Source: Companilactobacillus kedongensis | GTDB lineage: Bacteria > Bacillota > Bacilli > Lactobacillales > Lactobacillaceae | NCBI RefSeq assembly: GCF_003946625.1 | Contig: NZ_RHOR01000002.1 | Coordinates: 117,270-181,269 of the forward strand | Reading direction: 5' to 3' | Length of the DNA: 64,000 nucleotides | Shown: piece after piece, positions 10,500-22,200 of the stretch | Position numbering within the stretch: position 1 is the first letter of the stretch | Layout of the letters: the number at the start of each line of letters is the position of its first letter | The notes under the pieces: generated by a model | The model's database searches: none | What the model was told of the DNA's origin: nothing | The model's input: only the letters and a program-made list of their open reading frames with translations | Position numbers and translations under genes: made by a program

Positions 10500-12042
10500 C
10501 GAGAATAAGAAAAAGCAACCAACTAAAGAAGATATAAAGAAGACAAGAGTCATGAATGACCAACTACGGGTCAGACGTGAAAAACTTCAAGAACTTTATG
10601 ATGAAGGTGTAGATCCATATGGTTCACGTTTTGTCAGAACTGATTTGGCAAAAACACTTCAAGACAAATATAGCGAAGAAGCTAAGGATGTCTTAGAAGA
10701 ACAAAATACACCAGTTATCATCGCAGGTCGTATGATGACTAAACGTGGTAAGGGTAAGGTTGGATTCGCTGATATCAAAGATAGAAGCGGTAAGATCCAA
10801 ATTTACGTACGTAAAGACGAAGTCGGTGAAGAAAACTATCACATTTTCAAACGTTCAGATATCGGTGATAACTTAGGTATCGAAGGTCATGTTATGAAGA
10901 CTGATATGGGTGAATTGACTGTTAAAGCTACTAAGGTAACTATGCTAGCTAAGTCACTTCGTCCACTACCAGATAAATTCCATGGTTTAACAAATGTTGA
11001 ACAAAAGTATCGTCAAAGATATCTTGACTTGATTGCTAATGATGACAGTTTTGATCGTTTCAAGAAACGTTCAAAGATCATTTCAGCTGTTCGTGAATAT
11101 TTAGACGGTGAAGACTTCCTAGAAGTTGAAACACCAACTTTGAATGCCCAAGCCGGTGGTGCTAATGCTAAACCATTTATCGCCCACTACAACGCCTTGG
11201 ATGAAGACATGTATCTTAGAATCGCTTTGGAGCTACCTTTGAAGAGATTAGTCGTTGGTGGATTTGAACGTGTCTATGAAATTGGACGTGTTTTCCGTAA
11301 CGAAGGTCTAGATACACAACACAGTCCTGAATTTACATCACTTGAAACATATGCTGCATACTTTGATTTCAATGATGTTATGGATGAAACAGAAGGCATC
11401 TTTAGACATGCTGCTCAAAAGGCACTTGGAACAACACAAATCACTTATCAAGGTGAAGATGTTGATTTAGGCAAACCTTTCAAGCGTATTTCAATGGTTG
11501 CTGCTATCCAAGAAAAGACTGGTATCGACTTCACTCAAGAAATGACAATTGATGAAGCTCGTAAACTTGCTGATGAAAATAATGTTCACTACGAACAATA
11601 TTGGAAAGTCGGTCATATTATCAATGAGTTCTTTGAAACTTTCGTTGAAGAAAATATCAAAGAACCAACATTCATCTATGGTTACCCAATTGAAGTTTCT
11701 CCTTTAGCTAAGAAGAATAAGAAAGATCCAAGATTCGTAGACCGTTTTGAAGTTTATATCCTAGGTCATGAATACGGTAATGCCTTTACTGAATTGAACG
11801 ATCCAATTGATCAACGTGAAAGATTTGAAGCTCAAGTTGCTGAAAGAAATGAAGGTAATGACGAAGCTGAAGGTATCGATAATGATTACGTTGAAGCTCT
11901 AGAATACGGTATGCCTCCAACAGGTGGACTAGGTATTGGTATTGATCGTTTAGTTATGTTGCTTACAGATGCACCAACAATTCGTGATGTTGTCTTGTTC
12001 CCAACTATGAAGCCAGAAGACAATAGTAATAACCCAGAATAA
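10492..12042 (+). CDS. lysS: Lysyl-tRNA synthetase, class II
   Basis: Charges tRNA-Lys with lysine. The 516-residue protein has an N-terminal anticodon-binding OB fold (about 75-165), class II motif 2 ([11 protein letters not shown], about 262-272) and motif 3 ([12 protein letters not shown], about 478-489). The start is TTG at 10492, preceded by AGGGGG and overlapping the dusB stop, so the two are translationally coupled. No T-box leader is present because it is internal to the operon. Confidence 0.96.
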   Translation: MSNENKKKQPTKEDIKKTRVMNDQLRVRREKLQELYDEGVDPYGSRFVRTDLAKTLQDKYSEEAKDVLEEQNTPVIIAGRMMTKRGKGKVGFADIKDRSGKIQIYVRKDEVGEENYHIFKRSDIGDNLGIEGHVMKTDMGELTVKATKVTMLAKSLRPLPDKFHGLTNVEQKYRQRYLDLIANDDSFDRFKKRSKIISAVREYLDGEDFLEVETPTLNAQAGGANAKPFIAHYNALDEDMYLRIALELPLKRLVVGGFERVYEIGRVFRNEGLDTQHSPEFTSLETYAAYFDFNDVMDETEGIFRHAAQKALGTTQITYQGEDVDLGKPFKRISMVAAIQEKTGIDFTQEMTIDEARKLADENNVHYEQYWKVGHIINEFFETFVEENIKEPTFIYGYPIEVSPLAKKNKKDPRFVDRFEVYILGHEYGNAFTELNDPIDQRERFEAQVAERNEGNDEAEGIDNDYVEALEYGMPPTGGLGIGIDRLVMLLTDAPTIRDVVLFPTMKPEDNSNNPE

Positions 12043-12060
12043 TTAAATATAAAAAAAATA

Positions 12061-12092
12061 AAAAAGTTAACGAAAATTCGTTGACTTTTTTT
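12061..12092 (+). terminator. Terminator after lysS
   Basis: Arms AAAAAGTTAACGAA (12061-12074) and TTCGTTGACTTTTT (12077-12090), one G-U pair, followed by more T. Its 3' arm contains the -35 box of the tRNA promoter. Confidence 0.85.
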
Positions 12093-12110
12093 GTTGTTTT
12101 TAGGTATACT
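12081..12110 (+). promoter_or_regulatory. Promoter of the tRNA cluster
   Basis: TTGACT (12081-12086), 18-bp spacer, TATACT (12105-12110), 30 bp before tRNA-Val. The -35 lies inside the lysS terminator arm. Confidence 0.7.
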
Positions 12111-12139
12111 AATATAGTTGTTGAAACAGAGCACGACAT

Positions 12140-12212
12140 GGAGGATTAGCTCAGCTGGGAGAGCATCTGCCTTACAAGCAGGAGGTCACAGGTTCGATCC
12201 CTGTATCCTCCA
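12140..12212 (+). tRNA. tRNA-Val (anticodon UAC)
   Basis: A full cloverleaf: acceptor arms GGAGGAT/ATCCTCC, D-arm AGCTCAGCTGGGAGAGC, anticodon loop CTTACAA giving UAC, T-loop GGTTCGATCC. The 3' CCA is not encoded. First of five tRNAs in the cluster. Confidence 0.97.
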
Positions 12213-12242
12213 TTAAGCGCAAGCTTAGTGGTCCCATGTTTT

Positions 12243-12325
12243 GCGGGTGTGGCGGAATTGGCAGACGCGCTAGATTTAGGTTCTAGTGTCCAGTGGACAT
12301 GAAGGTTCAAGTCCTTTCACCCGTA
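12243..12325 (+). tRNA. tRNA-Leu (anticodon UAG)
   Basis: A class II tRNA with a long variable arm (TGTCCAGTGGACA). Acceptor arms GCGGGTG/CACCCGT include a G-U first pair; the anticodon loop TTTAGGT gives UAG, reading CUN Leu codons. No encoded CCA. Confidence 0.96.
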
Positions 12326-12371
12326 TTCGATATTTAAAATATTGAAGTCGATTTTAAATGCATCACTTGAT

Positions 12372-12444
12372 GCCGACTTAGCTCAGTTGGCAGAGCATCT
12401 GTCTTGTAAACAGGGGGTCGGAGGTTCGAATCCTCTAGTCGGCA
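12372..12444 (+). tRNA. tRNA-Thr (anticodon UGU)
   Basis: Acceptor arms GCCGACT/AGTCGGC, D-arm AGCTCAGTTGGCAGAGC, anticodon loop CTTGTAA giving UGU, standard T-loop GGTTCGAATCC. CCA not encoded. Confidence 0.97.
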
Positions 12445-12451
12445 TTATTAT

Positions 12452-12523
12452 GCGGAAGTAGTTCAGTGGTAGAACATCACCTTGCCATGGTGGGGGTCGC
12501 GGGTTCGAATCCCGTCTTCCGCT
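12452..12523 (+). tRNA. tRNA-Gly (anticodon GCC)
   Basis: Acceptor arms GCGGAAG/CTTCCGC with discriminator U, short D-arm AGTTCAGTGGTAGAAC, anticodon loop TTGCCAT giving GCC, standard T-loop. Starts 7 bp after tRNA-Thr. Confidence 0.97.
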
Positions 12524-12544
12524 TCATTGATAACACAGATAAAT

Positions 12545-12618
12545 CGGGAAATAGCTCAGCTTGGTAGAGCGCTACGTTCGGAACGTAGAGGTCGCAAGTT
12601 CGAATCTTGTTTTCCCGA
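12545..12618 (+). tRNA. tRNA-Pro (anticodon CGG)
   Basis: Acceptor arms CGGGAAA/TTTCCCG and the D-arm AGCTCAGCTTGGTAGAGC are those of bacterial tRNA-Pro. The anticodon stem CTACG/CGTAG encloses loop TTCGGAA, giving anticodon CGG with A at position 37, where proline tRNAs normally have G. Decodes CCG. Confidence 0.93.
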
Positions 12619-12624
12619 TTTGAT

Positions 12625-12666
12625 AAAAGAGATCATCACTTCTTATAGAAGTTGATGATCTCTTTT
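12625..12666 (+). terminator. Long terminator hairpin after the tRNA cluster
   Basis: AAAAGAGATCATCACTTC pairs with GAAGT(T)GATGATCTCTTTT across a TTATA loop with a single bulged T; about 18 bp of stem with A and T flanks, so it could work in both directions. Confidence 0.88.
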
Positions 12667-12767
12667 ATTTGTGCTGATTATTAATGTGATTCCTAATAAA
12701 TATGTAATAATAGTAGTTAAGAAATGTAAGCAGACGAAATGCTTAATTACCCTATGAGTTAAATCAC

Positions 12768-12795
12768 TTGCATTTTTACACAACAGAATTATACT
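12768..12795 (+). promoter_or_regulatory. Putative clpC promoter
   Basis: TTGCAT (12768-12773), 16 bp, TATACT (12790-12795), 37 bp before the clpC ATG. No heptad-type CtsR tandem box or CIRCE element is visible around it. Confidence 0.5.
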
Positions 12796-12832
12796 TTCTA
12801 CACCAAGAAATTTATAAGTCGAGGTAGTTAAA

Positions 12833-15331
12833 ATGGACAAAGTATTTACCGAAAGCGCTAAGAACGCACTTGTTTTGGCTCAAGAGCAGGCCAAGACATT
12901 TCATCACAATGCTGTTGGAACAGAACATATTCTTCTAGGATTGACTATGGAGAACGATGGTATTGCCGGTATTACTTTGAGAGATCTCGCCGTTAGTGAA
13001 CGCGATGTTGAAGAAGAAATCGAACATCTAACTGGTTACGGAGATGTCTCATCTAATACCGCCAAGGGTATTTACCTCCCTTATTCTCCTAAGGGACAAA
13101 AGATCCTTTCAAATTCACAAGATGTTTCTGATCAATACAACACTAGTCGTATTGGAACAGAGCATATTTTATTGGCCATTTTAGACGATACTGATAATTT
13201 AGCAAACCGAATTTTAACTAATTTAGGATTAAGTTTAACTAAGACAAAGAATCTGCTTCTTAACAAGATGGGGATGTCAACTAAGAGTGGTCCTCGTGGT
13301 ATGGCTGCTAACATAGCTAATGCTAACCGTAAAAAGAAGCAACCAGCAGGAACACCTACACTTGATTCATTAGCACGTGATTTAACTAAGATTGCAGCTG
13401 ATAATCAAATCGATCCTGTTATTGGCCGTAAAAAAGAAGTCGAGAGAACTATTCAGATCCTTAGCCGTAGAACTAAGAATAATCCAGTATTAGTTGGTGA
13501 ACCAGGTGTTGGTAAAACAGCTATTGCCGAAGGTCTAGCTAGTTATATTGTTAAAAAAGAAGTTCCACTTGATATGCAGAACAAACGTATCATGATGCTT
13601 GATATGGGTTCATTAGTAGCTGGTACTAAGTATCGTGGTGAGTTTGAAGATCGTTTAAAGAAAATCATTGAAGAAATTTATAAAGATAAGCACGTTATTT
13701 TATTTATTGATGAATTACATACTTTGATTGGTGCTGGTGGCGCTGAAGGTGCCATTGACGCCTCAAATATCTTGAAACCAGCTTTAGCTCGTGGTGAATT
13801 GCAATTGATCGGTGCCACAACTCTAAACGAGTATCAAAAGTACATCGAAAAGGATAGTGCTTTGGAACGTCGTTTCGCTAAGATTGTCGTTGAAGAGCCA
13901 ACTGAAGATGAATCCGTTGAAATTCTAAAGGGATTACGTCCTAGATATGAACAACATCATGGTTTGATCATTTCAGATGAGGCTATTGAGGCTGCAGTTA
14001 AACTTTCAACACGTTATCTAACAAATCGTTTCTTGCCAGATAAGGCCATCGATCTAGTTGATGAAGCTTCTGCTAAGGTAAGGATCCATAATGTTTCTAA
14101 GCATAATGATCTGGATGATTTGACTAGCCGTTCAATGAAGTTGATCGATGACAAGAATAATGCCATCTTAGATCAAGATTTTGAAAAAGCTGCTAAGATT
14201 CGTGAGAAGGAGCAAGACCTTCAAGAAAAGATTGCTGAACTAAAAGAAGCCAAAGAAACAGGTCATGCTAAACAACCAGTTGTTAAGGTCAGTGATATTG
14301 CTGAAATTATTGCTGAATGGACTGGTGTTCCGGTTAAACAGATCACTCGTAAAGAGAGTGAACGTCTATTGAATCTTGAAAAAGAACTTCATAAGCGTGT
14401 TATCGGACAAAATGATGCCATCAGTGCTATCTCTCGTGCCATTCGCCGTGCTAGAAGTGGTATGAAAGATCCAGATAGACCAATTGGTTCGTTTATGTTC
14501 TTAGGACCTACTGGTGTTGGTAAGACTGAACTTGCTAAGTCAATTGCTGAAGTTATGTTTGGTTCAGAAGATAATTTGATCCGTGTTGATATGTCAGAAT
14601 ACATGGAACAATACAGTACTTCTAAATTGATCGGTTCAGCACCTGGCTATGTTGGTTTTGATGATGGTGGTCAATTGACTGAAAAAGTCAGAAATGAACC
14701 TTACTCAGTTATCTTGCTTGATGAGGTTGAAAAAGCTCATCCAGATGTCTTCAATATCTTGTTGCAAGTTCTTGATGATGGTATCTTAACTGATGCTAAG
14801 GGACGTAAAGTCGATTTCCGTAATACGATCATTATCATGACTTCTAACTTGGGTGCCCGTGCATTGCAAGAAGACAAGTCTGTCGGATTCGGTGCTAAAG
14901 ATGTTCAGGATGATTACAAGGAAATGCAAAATCGTATCAATACGGAATTGAAGAAATTCTTTAGACCAGAGTTCTTGAACCGTATTGATGAAACAATCGT
15001 CTTCAAGTCCTTAGATCGTGATCAACTTAAAGCTATTGCTAAGATCATGAGTGGTAACTTGAGAAAACGTCTTGAAGATCGTAAAATCGAACTCGTTATC
15101 TCACCGGCGGCTTACAGTGATCTGGTTAAAGATGGCTATAATCCCGAGTATGGTGCTCGTCCGATGAGAAGAACTATTCAAAGAGAGATCGAAGACCCAG
15201 TCAGTGAGCTCTTGCTTATGAATAAAGTAGGCGAAGGCGACACGATCAAAGTTGGTTCTAAGCAAGGAAAATTGACTGTGACTGTTTCAGAAGAAAAAAA
15301 GCAAAAGAATGAAAAATCACTCACACACTAA
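12833..15331 (+). CDS. clpC: ATP-dependent Clp protease ATPase subunit ClpC
   Basis: HSP100 AAA+ unfoldase that feeds substrates to ClpP. The 832-residue product has two N-terminal Clp repeats (about 3-145), first ATPase domain with Walker A GEPGVGKT (about 222-229), a UVR/middle segment ([18 protein letters not shown], about 446-463), and a second ATPase domain with GPTGVGKT (about 559-566). A GAGGTAG site precedes the ATG. In many Firmicutes clpC follows ctsR-mcsA-mcsB; here it stands alone after tRNAs, as in several lactobacilli. Confidence 0.96.
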   Translation: MDKVFTESAKNALVLAQEQAKTFHHNAVGTEHILLGLTMENDGIAGITLRDLAVSERDVEEEIEHLTGYGDVSSNTAKGIYLPYSPKGQKILSNSQDVSDQYNTSRIGTEHILLAILDDTDNLANRILTNLGLSLTKTKNLLLNKMGMSTKSGPRGMAANIANANRKKKQPAGTPTLDSLARDLTKIAADNQIDPVIGRKKEVERTIQILSRRTKNNPVLVGEPGVGKTAIAEGLASYIVKKEVPLDMQNKRIMMLDMGSLVAGTKYRGEFEDRLKKIIEEIYKDKHVILFIDELHTLIGAGGAEGAIDASNILKPALARGELQLIGATTLNEYQKYIEKDSALERRFAKIVVEEPTEDESVEILKGLRPRYEQHHGLIISDEAIEAAVKLSTRYLTNRFLPDKAIDLVDEASAKVRIHNVSKHNDLDDLTSRSMKLIDDKNNAILDQDFEKAAKIREKEQDLQEKIAELKEAKETGHAKQPVVKVSDIAEIIAEWTGVPVKQITRKESERLLNLEKELHKRVIGQNDAISAISRAIRRARSGMKDPDRPIGSFMFLGPTGVGKTELAKSIAEVMFGSEDNLIRVDMSEYMEQYSTSKLIGSAPGYVGFDDGGQLTEKVRNEPYSVILLDEVEKAHPDVFNILLQVLDDGILTDAKGRKVDFRNTIIIMTSNLGARALQEDKSVGFGAKDVQDDYKEMQNRINTELKKFFRPEFLNRIDETIVFKSLDRDQLKAIAKIMSGNLRKRLEDRKIELVISPAAYSDLVKDGYNPEYGARPMRRTIQREIEDPVSELLLMNKVGEGDTIKVGSKQGKLTVTVSEEKKQKNEKSLTH

Positions 15332-15341
15332 TCTCTATCTA

Positions 15342-15370
15342 TTGACATTATTATTTATAGGTAGTATTAT
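15342..15370 (+). promoter_or_regulatory. Strong promoter upstream of the rpoB leader
   Basis: TTGACA (15342-15347), 17 bp, TATTAT (15365-15370): near consensus. Transcription should begin near 15377, about 200 bp before rpoB and about 100 bp before an intrinsic terminator. Confidence 0.75.
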
Positions 15371-15376
15371 CTTTTG

Positions 15377-15480
15377 TGAGATTCAAAGTTCAAAACGTAA
15401 GTCACGATCTATTGTCCGTGGCTATGCCGTATAGAAAAAGCAAAAGTAGAATTTAAGATTCTATTTTTGGTTTTTTTTTG
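15377..15480 (+). promoter_or_regulatory. Short leader/attenuator-like transcript with terminator before rpoB
   Basis: From the predicted start near 15377 the leader contains possible small stems (CACG/CGTG, CTAT/ATAG) and ends in a terminator: AAAAGTAGAAT (15442-15452), loop TTAAG, ATTCTATTTTT (15458-15468), then nine T (15471-15479). It also terminates clpC. Whether it is an attenuator for rpoBC or a free small RNA cannot be told from sequence. Confidence 0.6.
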
Positions 15481-15576
15481 CCTAAAAACAGGTAATAAAA
15501 ACGTTTTCTTGCAATTTGTAACGAAAATGTAATATTCGGCCTGCGTTTGAACAAATTATATGTTGAGGTGAAAAAT

Positions 15577-18500
15577 TTGACTTATCATAACGTTAATTAT
15601 GGTGCACACCGTGTTCGTCGTAGTTATGCAAAGATCAAGGAAGTACTTCCACTGCCAAATTTAATAGACATCCAAACAAATTCTTATAACTGGTTCTTAG
15701 ATGAAGGACTTAAGGATATGTTTGATGACGTTATGCCTATTGATGATTTCGGTGGAAATCTTTCATTAGAGTACGTTGATTACAAACTATTGGAACCTAA
15801 ATACACAGTTGAAGAAGCAAGACAACATGATGCTAACTTTTCAGCACCATTGCATGTCACGTTGAAATTAACTAACCATGAAACAGGCGAGATCAAAACT
15901 CAAGATGTTTTCTTTGGCGATTTTCCAATCATGACAGAACAAGGTACCTTTATTATTAATGGTGCCGAACGTGTTATTGTTTCTCAATTAGTACGTTCAC
16001 CTGGTATTTATTACAATTCAGATACTGACAAAAATGGTCGTATCAACTTTGGTACAACAGTTATTCCTAACCGTGGTGCTTGGTTAGAATTTGAAACAGA
16101 TGCTAAAGGTTTGGGATACGTTAGAATCGACAGAACTAGAAAATTACCTATTTCTGAATTGATCAGATCATTAGGTTTTGGTGCTGATTCTGAAATTCTT
16201 GATATCTTTGGTGAGAATGATACTTTGAATTTGACTCTTGAAAAAGATGTTCATAAAGATACAAGTGATTCTCGTGTTGAAGAAGCATTGAAGGATATTT
16301 ACGAACGACTCCGTCCCGGTGAACCTAAGACGGCTGATTCATCTCGTTCATTGCTCTATGCTAGATTCTTTGACCCACGTAGATATGATATGGCCTCAGT
16401 TGGTCGTTACAAGGTCAACAAGAAGCTCAACTTAAAGACAAGACTATTGAACAAGACATTGGCTGAAACACTTGCTGATCCTGATACCGGTGAAGTTATC
16501 TTGGCTAAGGATACAGTTCTTGACCGTGAAGCTATGAACAAATTGAGTCCATACCTTAAACGCGAAGATTTCAAGACTGTTACTCTTCAACCATCCGATG
16601 AAGGTGTATTGACAGACCCAATCACAGTTCAAATTATTAAAGTTTATTCAGAAGCTGATAACGAAAAAGTTGTTAACATGATCGGTAATGGTCATATTGA
16701 TGCCAAACTTCGTGTTATTACACCTGCAGATATCTTGGCTGGTATCAACTACTTCTTGAACCTTAAAGAAGGTATTGGTAACACTGATGATATTGATCAC
16801 TTGGGTAACCGTCGTATTCGTTCAGTCGGTGAATTACTTCAAAACCAATTCCGTATTGGTTTGTCACGTATGGAACGTGTTGTACGTGAAAGAATGTCAA
16901 TTCAAGACTCAGCAACTGTTACACCACAACAATTGATCAATATTAGACCAGTTGTTGCCTCAATCAAGGAATTCTTCGGTTCATCACAATTGTCACAGTT
17001 CATGGATCAGACTAACCCACTTGGAGAACTAGAACACAAGCGTCGTCTATCTGCCCTTGGACCTGGTGGTTTGACTCGTGATCGTGCCGGATATGAAGTT
17101 CGTGACGTTCACTATACTCACTATGGCCGTATGTGTCCTATCGAAACTCCTGAAGGACCTAATATCGGACTAATCAATAACTTGGCTAGTTACGCTATTA
17201 TCAATGAATATGGTTTCATCGAAACACCATATCGTCGTGTTTCATGGGATACACATAAGGTTACAAACAAAATTGATTATTTAACCGCTGACGAAGAAGA
17301 TAACTATGTTGTTGCTCAGGCTAATACTAAGCTTGAAGAAGATGGTAGTTTCTCTGACAGCACAATTTTAGCTCGTAAAAAAGATGACAATATTGAAACT
17401 ACACCAGAAAAAGTCGATTACATGGACGTTTCTCCTAAACAAGTAGTTTCTGTTGCTACAGCATGTATTCCTTTCTTGGAAAATGATGACTCAAACCGTG
17501 CCTTGATGGGTGCTAACATGCAACGTCAGGCCGTTCCTTTGGTCAATCCACATGCACCACTTGTTGGTACAAGTATGGAATATATTGCTGCCCATGATTC
17601 TGGTGCCGCACTTATTGCTAAGAATGATGGTGTTGTTGAATATGTTGATGCTAGAAAGATCACTATTAAACGTAATGATGACAGCACAATTGATGAATAT
17701 AAAGTAACTAAGTTCCGTCGTTCAAATAATGGTAAGAGTTATAACCAAAGACCTATCGTTAGAAAAGGTGAAGAAGTTAAATCTGGAGATATTATCGCTG
17801 ATGGACCAGCAATGGAAAATGGTGAATTAGCTCTTGGACAAAACCCATTGATTGCCTTTATGACATGGAATATGTATAACTACGAAGATGCCATTGTTCT
17901 TTCAGAAAAATTAGTTCGTGAAGATGCTTATACTTCAATTCATATTGAAGAGTATGAATCAGAAGCACGTGATACAAAACTTGGACCTGAGGAAATCACT
18001 CGTGAAATTCCTAATGTCGGTGAAGAATCACTTAAAGATCTTGATGAATTTGGTATTATTCGTATCGGTGCTGAAGTTCGTGACGGTGATATCTTAGTTG
18101 GTAAAGTAACTCCTAAGGGTGTTACAGAACTATCAGCTGAAGAGAGATTACTACATGCTATCTTTGGTGAAAAAGCTCGTGAAGTCCGTGATACATCACT
18201 TCGTGTACCACATGGTGGTGGCGGAATTATCCAAGACGTTAAAGTCTTCACTCGTGAAGCCGGAGACGAATTGGATCCTGGTGTTAATATGATGGTTCGT
18301 GTCTATATCACTCAGAAACGTAAGATCCAAGTTGGTGATAAGATGGCCGGACGTCATGGTAACAAAGGTACTGTTTCAATCGTTGTCCCTCAAGAAGATA
18401 TGCCTTATATGCCAGACGGTACACCAGTTGATATTCTTTTGAACCCAATGGGTGTTCCATCTCGTATGAATATCGGACAGGTACTTGATCTTCACTTAGG

Positions 18501-19185
18501 TATGGCTGCTAGAAAACTTGGAATTCACGTTGCAACACCTGTTTTTGATGGTGTTCAAGATGATGAACTTTGGGATATCGTTAAAGAAGCCGATATGGAT
18601 TCAGATGGTAAGTCAACACTTTATGATGGACGTACTGGTGAACCATTCAAAAACCGTGTAGCCGTTGGTGTTATGTACTATATGAAACTAGCTCACATGG
18701 TTGACGATAAGCTTCATGCTCGTTCAATCGGACCTTACTCACTAGTTACTCAACAACCACTTGGTGGTAAAGCACAATTTGGTGGACAGAGATTTGGTGA
18801 AATGGAAGTTTGGGCTCTTGAAGCCTATGGTGCCGCTTATACTCTACAAGAAATTTTGACATACAAGTCAGATGATATCGTAGGTCGTGTAAAGACTTAT
18901 GAAGCTATTGTTAAGGGTGAAAGTATTCCTAAGCCAGGAGTTCCAGAATCATTCCGTGTTCTTGTTAAAGAATTACAAGCCTTAGGTCTTGATATGAAGG
19001 TTCTTGACTCTCACAACAAAGAGATCGAACTTAGAGATATGGATGAAGACGATGATACTGTAAGTATTGACGCACTATCTAAACTCGCAAAACAACAAGA
19101 AGAAAAACGTGCAGAAGAAGAAGCCAAGAAGTTGGAAGAATCACAAGATACAACTGCTGACTCACGTACAAAATCAGAAAACTAG
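15577..19185 (+). CDS. rpoB: RNA polymerase beta subunit
   Basis: Catalytic core subunit of RNA polymerase. TTG at 15577 is chosen because it has a GAGGTG site 6 bp upstream and the resulting start ([23 protein letters not shown]) matches lactobacillal RpoB; the in-frame TTG at 15547 has no ribosome site. About 1,202 residues. The rifampicin pocket ([20 protein letters not shown] then [12 protein letters not shown], near residue 466 on) has Asp, His and Ser at the classical positions, i.e. a sensitive-type sequence. The C-terminus carries an acidic Glu/Lys-rich tail. Forms an operon with rpoC (28-bp gap). Confidence 0.97.
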   Translation: MTYHNVNYGAHRVRRSYAKIKEVLPLPNLIDIQTNSYNWFLDEGLKDMFDDVMPIDDFGGNLSLEYVDYKLLEPKYTVEEARQHDANFSAPLHVTLKLTNHETGEIKTQDVFFGDFPIMTEQGTFIINGAERVIVSQLVRSPGIYYNSDTDKNGRINFGTTVIPNRGAWLEFETDAKGLGYVRIDRTRKLPISELIRSLGFGADSEILDIFGENDTLNLTLEKDVHKDTSDSRVEEALKDIYERLRPGEPKTADSSRSLLYARFFDPRRYDMASVGRYKVNKKLNLKTRLLNKTLAETLADPDTGEVILAKDTVLDREAMNKLSPYLKREDFKTVTLQPSDEGVLTDPITVQIIKVYSEADNEKVVNMIGNGHIDAKLRVITPADILAGINYFLNLKEGIGNTDDIDHLGNRRIRSVGELLQNQFRIGLSRMERVVRERMSIQDSATVTPQQLINIRPVVASIKEFFGSSQLSQFMDQTNPLGELEHKRRLSALGPGGLTRDRAGYEVRDVHYTHYGRMCPIETPEGPNIGLINNLASYAIINEYGFIETPYRRVSWDTHKVTNKIDYLTADEEDNYVVAQANTKLEEDGSFSDSTILARKKDDNIETTPEKVDYMDVSPKQVVSVATACIPFLENDDSNRALMGANMQRQAVPLVNPHAPLVGTSMEYIAAHDSGAALIAKNDGVVEYVDARKITIKRNDDSTIDEYKVTKFRRSNNGKSYNQRPIVRKGEEVKSGDIIADGPAMENGELALGQNPLIAFMTWNMYNYEDAIVLSEKLVREDAYTSIHIEEYESEARDTKLGPEEITREIPNVGEESLKDLDEFGIIRIGAEVRDGDILVGKVTPKGVTELSAEERLLHAIFGEKAREVRDTSLRVPHGGGGIIQDVKVFTREAGDELDPGVNMMVRVYITQKRKIQVGDKMAGRHGNKGTVSIVVPQEDMPYMPDGTPVDILLNPMGVPSRMNIGQVLDLHLGMAARKLGIHVATPVFDGVQDDELWDIVKEADMDSDGKSTLYDGRTGEPFKNRVAVGVMYYMKLAHMVDDKLHARSIGPYSLVTQQPLGGKAQFGGQRFGEMEVWALEAYGAAYTLQEILTYKSDDIVGRVKTYEAIVKGESIPKPGVPESFRVLVKELQALGLDMKVLDSHNKEIELRDMDEDDDTVSIDALSKLAKQQEEKRAEEEAKKLEESQDTTADSRTKSEN

Positions 19186-19213
19186 TCAAAATAATGATTA
19201 GGGAGGATACCTT

Positions 19214-22200
19214 TTGATAGACGTTAATAAATTTGAAAGTATGCAAATAGGTTTAGCATCTCCTGACAAGATTCGTAGCTGGTCTTATGGAGAAGTTAAG
19301 AAGCCTGAAACAATCAACTACCGTACTTTGAAACCAGAAAAAGATGGTCTATTCGATGAAAGAATTTTTGGACCAACTAAAGACTGGGAATGTGCCTGTG
19401 GTAAATACAAACGTATCCGTTATAAGGGTATTGTTTGTGACCGTTGTGGTGTTGAAGTTACTCGTTCAAAGGTTCGTCGTGAACGTATGGCTCACATCGA
19501 ATTAGCTGCACCAGTTACACATATCTGGTACTTCAAGGGAATCCCATCACGTATGGGTCTTGTCTTGGACATGAGTCCTAGAAACCTTGAAGAAGTAATT
19601 TACTTTGCTTCATACGTAGTTATCGACCCAGGTGATACAGACCTAGAGAAGAGAACACTACTAACAGAATCCGAATATCGTAAGAAACGTGAAGAATTTG
19701 GTAACAAGTTTGTTGCTAAGATGGGTGCCGAAGGTATCAGAGATTTACTTAGCCAAGTTGATATGAAGGCGGAGATCAAAGAATTACGTGAAACACTAAA
19801 GACTGCTCAAGGTCAAAAGCGTACACGTGCCATTAGACGTTTGGACATTCTTAGTGCTTTTGCTAAGTCTGGTAACAAACCGGAGTGGATGGTAATGGAG
19901 GCAATTCCCGTTATCCCACCTGATTTAAGACCAATGGTTCAACTAGAAGGTGGCCGTTTTGCCACATCTGATTTGAACGATTTGTACCGTCGTGTTATCA
20001 ACCGTAATAATCGTTTGAAGAGATTGTTGGATCTTCATGCTCCAAATATCATTGTTCAAAACGAAAAGAGAATGCTTCAAGAAGCTGTTGATGCCTTGAT
20101 CGATAATGGTCGTCGTGGTCGTCCTGTTACAGGACCTGGTAACCGTCCATTGAAGTCACTTTCACATATGCTTAAAGGTAAGCAAGGACGTTTCCGTCAA
20201 AACTTACTTGGTAAACGTGTTGACTATTCAGGTCGTTCAGTTATCGATGTTGGTCCTACATTGAAGTTCTATCAATGTGGATTACCTCGTGAAATGGCTT
20301 TGGAATTGTTCAAACCATTCGTAATGCATGAATTAGTTAAACGTGAGATTGCCTCAAACGTTAAAAATGCTAGAAGAAAGATCGATCGTCAAGATGACGA
20401 CATCTGGGATGTACTTGAAGATGTAATCAAAGAACGTCCAGTTCTACTTAACCGTGCCCCTACACTTCACAGACTTGGTATTCAAGCCTTTGAACCTGTT
20501 TTGGTTGATGGTAAGTCGATCCGTCTTCACCCACTAGCATGTGAAGCTTATAATGCCGATTTTGATGGGGATCAGATGGCTGTCCACGTTCCTCTATCAG
20601 ATGAAGCCCAAGCTGAAGCACGTATGTTGATGCTTGCTGCCCACCATATTCTTGCTCCTAAAGATGGTAAACCTATCGTTACACCATCACAGGATGTTGT
20701 TTTGGGTAACTACTACTTAACAATTGAAACAAGACATATGACTGGTGAAGGTAAGATCTTTACTGATGCTAACGAAGTACAAACTGCACTTCTAAATGGT
20801 GACGTACATTACCATACAAGAATTGGTTTAGCTGTTGACTCAATGCCAAACAAACCATTTACTGATGATCAAAGAAGTAAGATCATGGTCACAAGTGTTG
20901 GTAAAGTAATCTTTAACGAAATTCTTCCTGAAGATTTCCCATACTTGAATGAACCTACTGATGATAATTTGACAAATGGTGTTCCTGACAAGTACTTCCT
21001 AGAGAAGGGTGAGAACATCCAAGAAAAGCTTGATGAAATGGAACTTGTTGATCCATTGAAGAGTGGTTACTTGAGTGATATTATTGCCCAAATCTTTAAG
21101 ACATACCGTGTTCAAAGAACATCTTCATTGCTTGATGATATGAAGGAATTAGGTTACACAATCTGTACACTTTCTGGTTTAACAGTTGGTGTTACTGATG
21201 TTCCTAACTTAACTGAAAAACCTGAGATCATCGAAAAAGCTCATAAACAAGTTTCTTCAATTTCTAAGCAATTCCGTCGTGGACTTATCACTGATGAAGA
21301 ACGACATGACCGTGTTATCAGTGTTTGGAACGATACTAAGGATGAAATTCAACAATTATTGATCGATTCCTTTGATCCAACAAACCCTATTTCAATGATG
21401 TCTGATTCTGGTGCCCGTGGTAATATCTCAAACTTTACACAGCTTGCTGGTATGCGTGGACTTATGGCCGCCCCTAATGGTGGTATGATGGAAATCCCTG
21501 TTATTTCAAACTTCCGTGAAGGCCTATCTGTTTTGGAAATGTTCATGTCAACTCACGGTGCCCGTAAAGGTATGACCGATACAGCCTTGAAGACTGCCAA
21601 CTCAGGTTACTTAACACGTCGTCTTGTTGATGTTGCTCAAGATGTTATCGTACGTGAAGAAGATTGTGGTACTGACCGTGGACTTCTAGTAAGTTCAATC
21701 ATGGAAGGTACAGATATGATCGAACCATTGTATGACCGTCTAGTTGGACGTTATACACAAAAGACTGTCAAAGATCCTGAAACTGGTGAGGTTCTAGCTG
21801 CTCGTGGAGTACTTATGGACGAAAACTTAGCTCAAAAGATCGTTGATGCAGGTGTTAAAGAAGTAACAATTCGTTCAGCATTCACATGTGATACAAAACA
21901 TGGTGTATGTAAGAAATGTTATGGTAGAAACCTTGCTACTGGTGAAGAAGTTGAAATTGGTGAAGCAGTTGGTACTGTTGCTGCTCAATCAATCGGTGAA
22001 CCAGGTACACAGCTTACTATGCGTAACTTCCATACCGGTGGTGTTGCTGGTGGCGACGATATTACACAAGGACTTCCTCGTGTTCAAGAAATCGTTGAAG
22101 CTAGAAACCCTAAAGGTCTTGCAGTTATTTCTGAAGTTGACGGTACTATTACTGCCATCGATGAAAATCCTGCTGAACGTACTAAAGAGATCACTGTCGA

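Noticed and set aside
15547..15576. Upstream TTG start for rpoB adding ten residues
   Set aside because: No ribosome site precedes it, while TTG 15577 has GAGGTG at the right distance and matches family N-termini.
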